Part shown: piece by piece, positions 1 to 6,141 of the stretch
Numbering within the stretch: position 1 is the first letter of the stretch
How the letters are laid out: every line of letters starts with the position of its first letter
Made by a program: the position numbers and the translations under genes
Notes under the pieces: model-generated
What the model was told of the DNA's origin: nothing
The model's input: the letters and a program-made list of their open reading frames with translations, nothing else
Databases searched by the model: none
NCBI GenBank assembly: GCA_003221295.1
Contig: QHRA01000179.1
Coordinates: forward strand, 1-33,054
Length of the DNA stretch: 33,054 nucleotides
DNA from: Verrucomicrobiota bacterium
Lineage (GTDB): Bacteria > Verrucomicrobiota > Verrucomicrobiia > Chthoniobacterales > UBA10450
Reading direction: 5' to 3'

Positions 1-615
1 CCAGTCGTGCTCGCTGCGGAAATGATTAATCAATGGCAAACGATCGCGAGTCGCGAGAACAACCCGATCGATCCCATTGTCATTACCGTTGGTTCCATTC
101 ACGGCGGAACCAAGCACAACGTCATTCCGGATGAAGTGAAAATGCAGCTGACGGTTCGTACCTACAAAGCGGATGTGCGCGAACGCGTCCTCGCCGCGAT
201 CGAGCGGATCGCAAAGGGTTGCGCGACCGCCGCCGGACTGCCATTCGGCAAAATGCCGACCGTGAATGTGCTGCGCGATCAATTCGCACCCGCAACTTAT
301 AACAATCCTGAATTAACCCGGCGCCTAGTCGCGGTTTGGAGAAAAGCGCTCGGTGATCAGAACGTCGAAATGGTCGATCCGACCATGGGTGGGGAAGATT
401 TTTCCGAATTTAGTCTGCTGCCAGAGCACTCCATTCCGGCGGTGGATTTTCATGTTGGCGCGGTGGATCCGTCCAAAATTGCGGACTCAAAAAAGCCGGG
501 CGCATCGCCCCTGCCCAGTTTGCATTCGAGCAAATTCGCGCCCGTGCCGGAGCCGACGATTCGCACCGGGATGGTGGCGATGACCGCAGCGGTACTGGAC
601 TTGATGAAGAAGTAG
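1..615 (+). CDS. M20-family amidohydrolase, C-terminal part (cut by window edge)
   Basis: The reading frame is open from base 1, so the N-terminal half lies outside the window and the in-frame GTG at base 7 is probably not the start. About 204 residues remain. Visible M20D-type features are a dimerisation-domain segment with GGTKHNVIP (about residues 37-45), a GGEDFS motif (about residue 129) of the kind that contributes to the metal site, and a C-terminal LHSSKFAP segment. Family members hydrolyse N-acyl amino acids or related amides using a di-metal centre. The exact substrate cannot be read from this fragment. It ends just before the REP/transposase element and is transcribed towards ftsZ's end, so it is not part of the dcw operon. 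The family assignment is confident; the substrate is unknown. Confidence 0.85.
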   Translation, partial: PVVLAAEMINQWQTIASRENNPIDPIVITVGSIHGGTKHNVIPDEVKMQLTVRTYKADVRERVLAAIERIAKGCATAAGLPFGKMPTVNVLRDQFAPATYNNPELTRRLVAVWRKALGDQNVEMVDPTMGGEDFSEFSLLPEHSIPAVDFHVGAVDPSKIADSKKPGASPLPSLHSSKFAPVPEPTIRTGMVAMTAAVLDLMKK

Positions 616-637
616 CCATCGGTCCGAGCCTTCTCCT

Positions 638-706
638 TCTCATTAACACCGGCCTTCAGGCCGGTGCCCCAAGCGTCCAATTACAGTAAAGCCGTTTCAA
701 CGGCTT
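638..706. repeat. Left REP pair (outer 638-666, inner 689-706)
   Basis: The outer unit contains CACCGGCCTTCAGGCCGGTG, a 9-bp stem closed by a 2-nt loop. The inner unit AAGCCGTTTCAACGGCTT has an 8-bp stem and 2-nt loop. The TGA stop of the transposase gene (697-699) lies inside the inner hairpin, so the end of the gene and the repeat are fused. Confidence 0.85.
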
Positions 707-1149
707 TTCTCATTCTGCCAGCGCAAACCATGGCGCTCGATGAATTCCCGAAGCTCATCGGCGAAAGTGCGCACCCGGTGGTGTTCCTCTTGTCCGGCAA
801 TGTAGGCACCAACCTGTATGACATTAGACTCAGACACGGAAAAGGCGCCGCAGCCTCGGCCCCAGGCAAATTTCCCCGGCAAAATGCGGTTGGCGTTCAC
901 CCAGTGGGAGGAACTGCCCTTCAGAAGCTGGACCAATTCCTCGATCGACATATTGGTTGGGAGATCGATAAGGGCATGAACATGATCGGCGTTTATGTAA
1001 TTGATCTTCATGTAAACGCCCTTGGTGTCGGCGTATTCAGCAAGGTGACGGGAGAGGCGGGGTGCAGCGTCCTTGTTGAGTAATTTCTCGCGGTTCAACG
1101 TTCCCCAGATTAAGTGGATCCAGCAGCGGGAGTAGGAATGCACGGACAT
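697..1149 (-). CDS. REP-associated tyrosine transposase (IS200-like Y1 HUH family)
   Basis: This 150-residue protein is of normal length for the Y1-transposase (IS200/RAYT) family, single-strand DNA endonucleases that cleave near hairpins through a 5'-phosphotyrosine link. The HUH metal-binding motif is visible as HVH at residues 56-58 in DHVHALIDLP. The likely nucleophile is Tyr116 in the QVGAYIAGQEEHH block, with Gln120 and His123/124 following as is usual in the family. The ATG at 1149 is the only sensible start. The reading frame is intact, so the enzyme may be active. It lacks an obvious partner such as TnpB and is flanked by symmetric REP palindromes, which favours a domesticated RAYT over a free IS200 element. 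Confidence 0.85.
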   Translation of the reverse strand: MSVHSYSRCWIHLIWGTLNREKLLNKDAAPRLSRHLAEYADTKGVYMKINYINADHVHALIDLPTNMSIEELVQLLKGSSSHWVNANRILPGKFAWGRGCGAFSVSESNVIQVGAYIAGQEEHHRVRTFADELREFIERHGLRWQNEKSR

Positions 1150-1162
1150 TGGCCTCGAGGGT

Positions 1163-1231
1163 AAGCCGTTGAAACGGCTTATGTCGATCTCCAGCCCAGA
1201 GTCACCGGCCTGAAGGCCGGTGTTAATGAGA
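1163..1231. repeat. Right REP pair (inner 1163-1180, outer 1203-1231)
   Basis: This is the inverted counterpart of the left pair. Bases 1203-1231 are the exact reverse complement of 638-666, and 1163-1180 the exact reverse complement of 689-706. It lies 13 bp upstream of the transposase start codon. Confidence 0.85.
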
Positions 1232-1241
1232 GCGTGACCGG

Positions 1242-1322
1242 CATCCCGAGCGTAAGTCGAGGCATCCCGCCATGAAACCTTTAAGGTAACGCAACGGGGT
1301 CCCTCGACTGTCGCTCGGGATG
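1242..1322. repeat. Imperfect inverted repeat just downstream of ftsZ (possible terminator)
   Basis: The arms start with CATCCCGAGCG at 1242 and end with CGCTCGGGATG at 1322. They continue inwards with GTCGAGG matched to CCTCGAC after a 3-nt mismatch. The element ends 16 bp beyond the ftsZ stop codon, so in RNA it could fold at the 3' end of the dcw transcript. There is no U-run, so a classical intrinsic terminator is not shown. It may equally be another dispersed palindromic repeat. Confidence 0.6.
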
Positions 1323-1338
1323 ACGGCTATTTGGAAAG

Positions 1339-2820
1339 CTACTTCACCCGCACGTTCTTGCGCAGAAAGGTTGGCACGTCGAGGTCCTGGCCTTCTACGA
1401 TTGTCGGCTCGCTTTTTTCAAAGCGACCGCGGGTGATGGGCTCGAATTGCAAAATTTCCTGTTTCGCCGCGGCAGCAGCCTTTTCGCGCTTCGGGTTTTC
1501 CGCTTCAACTTTCGGCGCGATCAACGGTTTCTTTTTCGGCGGAATGATTCGCGGTGTGGTGGGCCGTGGCGCGCTCTCGATCTCGGGCTCCATCTCTGCC
1601 TCGGCGAACTGAGATTCTGCGACCGCTTCAGGCGCCGGCAAAATATCTTCGACCACCGGTTCCGGTGGAATTTGTTCGCGTTGAAAAACCGCCGGTTCGG
1701 CTTCCATTACCGGCTCTGGTTCCGGCGCCTCCGGTTGAACAAACTGGACGATCTGAGGTTCGGCCACCGGTTCGATAACAGGCTTCGGTGGTGGAGGCGG
1801 CGGCGCATGAGCCTTTGATTTGCGCGGCGCAACTTCCGCCTCGTCCGCGGGCAGCGAGCTAATCAACGTGACACTCAACCGATCGCCCATGCGGCCATCG
1901 ACGGCCGTGCCGAATAGGAGTTGGGTATGCTCGCTGATGTGCTTGTTCAATTCGCGCATCAAAATTTCCACTTCCGACAAAGTCATGCCCGGTCCGCCAG
2001 CGACCTGGACCAAGACTCGTGACGCATCGGCCAGCATTCGCCCGCGATCCATCAACGGATTTTTTAGTGCCTGGGCTAACGCCTGGTGTGCACGATTGTC
2101 TGAATCGCTTTCGCCGTAACCAAAGAGGCAGCGTCCGCCTCCCCCGCGCAGTGCGGCCAGCAAATCGTCGAACCCGATGCGCATGATTCCCGGCCGCTGG
2201 ATCAGATTCACAATCGAACGCAGGCTTTGACTGATCGTCATGTCGGCAACAGCGAAAGCCTGATGAATACCAGCTTTCGGTGCGACCATGTCGGCCATGC
2301 GGTCGTTTTCGAAACAGACGACGGCGTCCGTGGTTTCGTGCAGGCGCGCCAGGGCGTCGCGGGCCTGAGCGGTGCGACGTTTTCCTTCAAAAGTAAATGG
2401 CATCGTCGCGAACCCGATGACGAGTGCGCCCATTTCACGTGCGATTTGCGCGATCACGGGCGACGCGCCGGAACCGGTTCCGCCGCCGAGTCCGGTGCAA
2501 ATGAAAATCAGGCGCGCTTCTGCCAGCGCCTGGCGGATTTCATCGGCTGATTCTTGTGCGGCATCGAAACCGAGCTCGGGATCGCCGCCGGTGCCGAGTC
2601 CGCGCGTCAGAGAGCGCCCCAGTTGCACTTTCACCGCCGCCACGGAGCTGGCGAGCGATTGCACGTCGGTGTTGGCAGCAATGAGATCGGATTTGTCCAT
2701 TCCATCGAGCACGACGCGATCGAGCGCGTTCGAGCCGGCGCTCCCGACCGCGATCACTTTGATTCGAATGATTTGGTCTTCTCGTTCCGGCAAACTGTAG
2801 TTTCGGCTTAGTTGAATCAT
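1339..2820 (-). CDS. ftsZ: Cell division GTPase FtsZ, with altered T7 loop
   Basis: FtsZ is the tubulin-like GTPase that polymerises into the Z ring at midcell. The 493-residue protein has the NTDVQ segment (residues 50-54), the tubulin signature GGGTGSG (112-118), PFTFEGKRR (141-149), a long Pro/Glu-rich linker (about 330-475) and a typical C-terminal peptide DVPTFLRKN near the end that would bind FtsA. The T7 loop normally reads N-x-D-F-x-D. Here the equivalent stretch is MRIGFDDL, with Arg214 for Asn and Gly216 for Asp; only the last Asp (219) is kept. The start at 2820 is preceded by AAGGA at a suitable distance. It is the last gene of the cluster, separated from ftsA by 88 bp holding a repeat. 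The divergent T7 loop predicts altered GTP hydrolysis. Confidence 0.97.
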   Translation of the reverse strand: MIQLSRNYSLPEREDQIIRIKVIAVGSAGSNALDRVVLDGMDKSDLIAANTDVQSLASSVAAVKVQLGRSLTRGLGTGGDPELGFDAAQESADEIRQALAEARLIFICTGLGGGTGSGASPVIAQIAREMGALVIGFATMPFTFEGKRRTAQARDALARLHETTDAVVCFENDRMADMVAPKAGIHQAFAVADMTISQSLRSIVNLIQRPGIMRIGFDDLLAALRGGGGRCLFGYGESDSDNRAHQALAQALKNPLMDRGRMLADASRVLVQVAGGPGMTLSEVEILMRELNKHISEHTQLLFGTAVDGRMGDRLSVTLISSLPADEAEVAPRKSKAHAPPPPPPKPVIEPVAEPQIVQFVQPEAPEPEPVMEAEPAVFQREQIPPEPVVEDILPAPEAVAESQFAEAEMEPEIESAPRPTTPRIIPPKKKPLIAPKVEAENPKREKAAAAAKQEILQFEPITRGRFEKSEPTIVEGQDLDVPTFLRKNVRVK

Positions 2821-2869
2821 GTTGTCGTTCCTTGTCTATTTCTTGTTAGGAAATTTGTTTGATGTTTCT

Positions 2870-2907
2870 GGAGAGGCGAGCTCCTGCGAGCCCGGCGTCG
2901 TAGTTCC
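2870..2907. repeat. Degenerate copy of a dispersed palindrome in the ftsA-ftsZ spacer
   Basis: The sequence begins GGAGAGGCGAGCTCCTGCGA and aligns along nearly its whole length with the reverse complement of 21255-21300, with a few substitutions and single-base gaps. The spacer copy has lost part of the right arm of the palindrome. It lies between the ftsA stop and the ftsZ ribosome-binding site, so it is probably transcribed. Confidence 0.7.
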
Positions 2908-2908
2908 T

Positions 2909-4120
2909 TCATCGTATCCCTGGTAAAAAACGGCTGAAAATGCGACCGAATCCGCGCCGCTGCGGTCGCTCTGCCTGGACCGCTTGCGCATATTTGATCA
3001 ACCCGATCGCAGTTGAAAATTGGGGATTCTGAAAGGCGGAGGTCAATCCGGACATCGTCTGGGCATGCGCCACCCGCGCCGGAATTTCAAAGATTTCCTC
3101 AGCCAGATTATCGATGCCGCGCAGTAAACTGCACCCGCCGGTGATGAAGATCCCTTCGCCAATGAAGTTGATGAAGGATTCTTCATCGAGCGTCCGTTTG
3201 AGCAGCTCGAATGTTTCGCGCACCCGCAAATGAATGATGGTGTTCAAGGTCTCGCGTTCGACTTCCTTGCCCGCGAAACCGGAATCATCCTTCAACACCA
3301 CCGTTTCCCCCGGCAGACAATTGCCAAGAATGACGCTGCCTTCATCGATCTTTAACTTCTCCGCTCGCGCCATCGGGATGCGCAATCCCATCGAAATATC
3401 GTTCGTGATGTGATCGCCTCCAATCCCAATGGTCCCGCTTTGCTTGACCGCGCCGTCGACATACAAAATGAAATCGGTCGTGCCGCCCCCGATATCAATA
3501 ACCAGAGCACCGAGATTTTTCTGTTGTTGCGTCAACACCACCTGCGCGGAAGCCAGCGCGGTGAAAACAACGTCTTCCACCTCCAATGGCAGTTCCTTCA
3601 CACAACGAATCGTGTTTTGAATCCGAGTGCGTACACCGTGGATGATGTGAAAATCGGCTTCCAGTTTCTGACCAAGCATGCCAACCGGGTTGAGCACGCC
3701 GTCCTGCCCATCGACGTGATAATGTTGAATGATGGAATGGAGAAATGCGTTTTGCGCCGGAATGCTCACTTCACGCGCATTGATCTTCACATCTTCGATG
3801 TCCTGCTCATCGATCTCCTCGTGATCATCCGGCAACATGACGCAGCCACGATTGTTAAAACTCTGAATGTGGGCGCCGGTTACGCCGACGTAGACACCCT
3901 TGATCATGACATCACTCTTCGTCTCGGCATCGCTCAATGCTTCCAGGACGCATTTCATCGCCGTCTCAAAATCGACAATCTCGCCTTTGCGCACGCCGCG
4001 TGATGGCGCCTGCCCGACGCCCAAAATTTTCGTCGTCCCGTCCAGGCGCGCTTCCCCGACAACGACGCAAATTTTAGACGTTCCAATTTCCAACCCCACC
4101 ATCAGATCATTACTGGCCAT
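2909..4120 (-). CDS. ftsA: Cell division protein FtsA (actin-like Z-ring anchor)
   Basis: FtsA is an actin-fold ATPase that tethers FtsZ polymers to the inner face of the cytoplasmic membrane and recruits later division proteins. At 403 residues it has normal family length. Visible are the phosphate-1 region GLEIGTSKICVVV (residues 9-21), the phosphate-2 motif VIDIGGGTTDF (about 208-218), and the adenosine-loop segment ITGGCSLLRG near residue 328. The extreme C terminus RGFGRIFSRFLPGIR is a basic amphipathic helix of the membrane-targeting type. The ATG at 4120 is preceded by AAGGA and overlaps the end of ftsQ by 11 bp. No missing motif is apparent. Confidence 0.97.
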   Translation of the reverse strand: MASNDLMVGLEIGTSKICVVVGEARLDGTTKILGVGQAPSRGVRKGEIVDFETAMKCVLEALSDAETKSDVMIKGVYVGVTGAHIQSFNNRGCVMLPDDHEEIDEQDIEDVKINAREVSIPAQNAFLHSIIQHYHVDGQDGVLNPVGMLGQKLEADFHIIHGVRTRIQNTIRCVKELPLEVEDVVFTALASAQVVLTQQQKNLGALVIDIGGGTTDFILYVDGAVKQSGTIGIGGDHITNDISMGLRIPMARAEKLKIDEGSVILGNCLPGETVVLKDDSGFAGKEVERETLNTIIHLRVRETFELLKRTLDEESFINFIGEGIFITGGCSLLRGIDNLAEEIFEIPARVAHAQTMSGLTSAFQNPQFSTAIGLIKYAQAVQAERPQRRGFGRIFSRFLPGIR

Positions 4121-5213
4121 TTCCTTGTTCCTTCTTTCCCTTCTGAGTTTGTTTCTGCAATGAAAACGGTTGCGGGCCGTTTTGATTCTTTCCCGCTGCC
4201 GGCGTCGGCGACCTGGCGCTTGCTTTTGGCGGAGGAGGCGCCACTGGAATTGCTTTCATAATCCGCGGCGTTTCCTCCGGATCGATCGTGTCGTTGATCA
4301 CTTCCGCTGGTGGTTTCATGAAGGTGACAGGGATATTCCGCTGCACCAACAAATTGACGGTTTCGATCTCGTGCCGGGAATCGTCGGCATAAACAAGAAA
4401 CTGTTCGAGTCGCTGAATTTGTTTCTCGAGATGATCGAATCCAACCGTGACCCGGGTGTGATTCTTGTCCGTCACCACCAGGCAATAGCCTTTGGACGTA
4501 TCGATTTCGCGGATTTGAAAACGGGTTTGCATGAAACTGCCGGCGCTCAAGCGCAACAATTCGAGGGCCGCTTTCGCTTCAACCGACTGGACAATTTTCC
4601 CCGGTTCGAGCGATTCGCTGCTGCAGCCGGTGATCAGAGGTAATCCGAGATATTCCGGCAACAATTTTTTTTCCTTCATCAACACCCCACGGGCATCGAT
4701 CAGAAAAGCGACATCGGATTGAAACGGATCAGAAATTTGTTTTTCGCTCGTGATCCAGGCAATTGGTTTGCGCTCAAGGATGCGAATATCGATCTCGTCC
4801 GGCAATTTGCGCACCACTTCCACTTCATCCACTTGTGGCAACTGCTGCAAAACCCGATGCACATTCGCGAGATTGACCTGAAAAATATTTTCGCCCTCGC
4901 GCAAATCGGCAGTCTTTAAAACCTGATCGCGCTGAAGCGCGCCATCTGTCTGCACATCGATCATCGCCAGGCGGTACTCCGGATTCTCGAAAAAGAACCG
5001 GCGCATCCCAATCCGTGCCCCGAAAAAGATTCCCGCGCTGATTGCGGCAGCCAGTGCGATTTTTGAAATAAAAACAAGCACTCGCCGGTTGCGATGTTGC
5101 GTGGCCTTGCGCGCGCGCACTTTTACATCCAGCAAATGTTGCTGTTTGCGCTGGCGCGGGTTGGAAACGCGCTGATTGCGCGGCCGTTTGCGGGTAGAAC
5201 TGCTTAATTTCAT
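4110..5213 (-). CDS. ftsQ: Cell division protein FtsQ (POTRA domain)
   Basis: FtsQ is a bitopic inner-membrane protein linking cytoplasmic and periplasmic divisome parts, with FtsL as one partner. From the ATG at 5213 the protein has 367 residues: a very basic cytoplasmic tail (1-44), one membrane segment (about 45-66), a POTRA-type domain (about 80-150, with PQVDEVEVVRKLPDEIDIRI) and the FtsQ beta domain. This start is preferred over an in-frame one 16 codons earlier because it gives an ATGA overlap with the ddl stop and has GGGAGG seven bases upstream. The last 60 or so residues form a Pro/Lys/Gln-rich tail that looks disordered and is longer than usual. Sequence similarity in this family is weak, but position and architecture agree. 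Confidence 0.92.
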   Translation of the reverse strand: MKLSSSTRKRPRNQRVSNPRQRKQQHLLDVKVRARKATQHRNRRVLVFISKIALAAAISAGIFFGARIGMRRFFFENPEYRLAMIDVQTDGALQRDQVLKTADLREGENIFQVNLANVHRVLQQLPQVDEVEVVRKLPDEIDIRILERKPIAWITSEKQISDPFQSDVAFLIDARGVLMKEKKLLPEYLGLPLITGCSSESLEPGKIVQSVEAKAALELLRLSAGSFMQTRFQIREIDTSKGYCLVVTDKNHTRVTVGFDHLEKQIQRLEQFLVYADDSRHEIETVNLLVQRNIPVTFMKPPAEVINDTIDPEETPRIMKAIPVAPPPPKASARSPTPAAGKNQNGPQPFSLQKQTQKGKKEQGNGQ

Positions 5214-6136
5214 TTCGCGGCCTCCCGGCGTGCGCGCGACAATTCGATAATGCGCAGGCAAAGTTCGTCGTACTTGATCCCGGCCGCCGCCGCCGCTTCC
5301 GGAAGCAAGCTCGCCTCGGTCATTCCTGGAATTGTGTTTACTTCCAAAACGCTCGGCTCCGCATTTTCCGGCAACAGTACATCGACTCGCGAATAAACGC
5401 GCAAACCGATCGAGCGATACGCGCGCAAGGCCAGCTCCTGAATCTTGCGCGTCAGCGTCTCTTCAATCTTCGCCGGACAAACATGTTCCGCTCCGCCCCC
5501 CGCCTGCGGATTGAGAAATGGATACTTGTTGGTGAAATCGTAAACGCCGCCTTTTGGAATGATCTCGAGAATGGGCAGCGCTTGATCGCCCAGAACTCCG
5601 ATCGTCAATTCGCGGCCGGGGACGAACTCTTCTACCAGGAGCTGGCGATCGAATTTGCGCGCTTCGGCCAGGGCACTTTCCAACTGATTGGCTTCCTTAA
5701 TAATATAGACACCGACAGTCGATCCTTGGCGCGGTGCCTTAATAACGATGGGCAGCGGGAGGGTCGGTTGTTCGTTCGCGCCGATGACCTGCCACTGGGG
5801 AGTGGTAACATCAGCCGCTTCGAATCGTTTTTTCGATTCGATTTTATCGAATGCCGTCCAGCTTTCCTTTACGCCGTCGCCGGTATAAGGCACACCGCGA
5901 TTCTCCAAAACCTGTTGGAGCTGACCGTCTTCGCCAAACGTCCCGTGAATGGCGATGAAGGCGAGATCGATATCTTTCGGCAATTCAAAATTTTCATCGC
6001 GGACATCGATCTCGAGAACTTCCGCGCCGCGCGAGCGCAACGCTTTGGCGACGCCGCGAGCGGTCGCAAGTGAAACATCGCGTTCCGATCCCGGTCCGCC
6101 CATTAATACCGCAATCTTTTTTGGTAGCGCGTTCAT
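5210..6136 (-). CDS. ddl: D-alanine--D-alanine ligase
   Basis: Ddl joins two D-alanines using ATP to supply the dipeptide that MurF adds to the peptidoglycan precursor. The 308-residue ATP-grasp protein has the N-terminal GGPGSERDVSL motif, HGTFGEDG, the substrate loop PYTGDGV, a SRVDV segment and the C-terminal metal/D-Ala site VLEVNTIPGMT. Length and motifs match the family. ATG 6136 is chosen because AGGAAGGG lies eight bases upstream. A GTG three codons earlier (6145) would overlap the murC-murB stop but leaves no room for a ribosome-binding site. The gene overlaps ftsQ by ATGA. Confidence 0.95.
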   Translation of the reverse strand: MNALPKKIAVLMGGPGSERDVSLATARGVAKALRSRGAEVLEIDVRDENFELPKDIDLAFIAIHGTFGEDGQLQQVLENRGVPYTGDGVKESWTAFDKIESKKRFEAADVTTPQWQVIGANEQPTLPLPIVIKAPRQGSTVGVYIIKEANQLESALAEARKFDRQLLVEEFVPGRELTIGVLGDQALPILEIIPKGGVYDFTNKYPFLNPQAGGGAEHVCPAKIEETLTRKIQELALRAYRSIGLRVYSRVDVLLPENAEPSVLEVNTIPGMTEASLLPEAAAAAGIKYDELCLRIIELSRARREAAK

Positions 6137-6141
6137 TTCTT

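Larger units (their letters stand above)
638..1231. mobile_element. REP/RAYT element: transposase gene between mirror-image palindromes
   Basis: A RAYT-type transposase gene (697-1149) sits between two perfect inverted copies of a 29-bp sequence (638-666 and 1203-1231). Just inside them are two 18-bp palindromes of a second kind (689-706 and 1163-1180). Each copy is itself a hairpin: the outer has a 9-bp stem with a TC or GA loop, the inner an 8-bp stem with a 2-nt loop. The order outer, inner, gene, inner, outer is symmetric. This matches the general architecture of REP doublets around their cognate RAYT gene. The boundaries are set by where the perfect repeat ends. Confidence 0.8.

Noticed and set aside
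664-1083. Plus-strand open frame of 139 codons overlapping the transposase
   Set aside because: It begins in the REP palindrome and is antisense to a transposase with clear HUH and Tyr motifs.
1339-2820. Possible bacterial tubulin (BtubA/B) rather than FtsZ
   Set aside because: The C-terminal DVPTFLRKN peptide, the FtsZ-type core and the position after ftsA all fit FtsZ, despite the unusual T7 loop.
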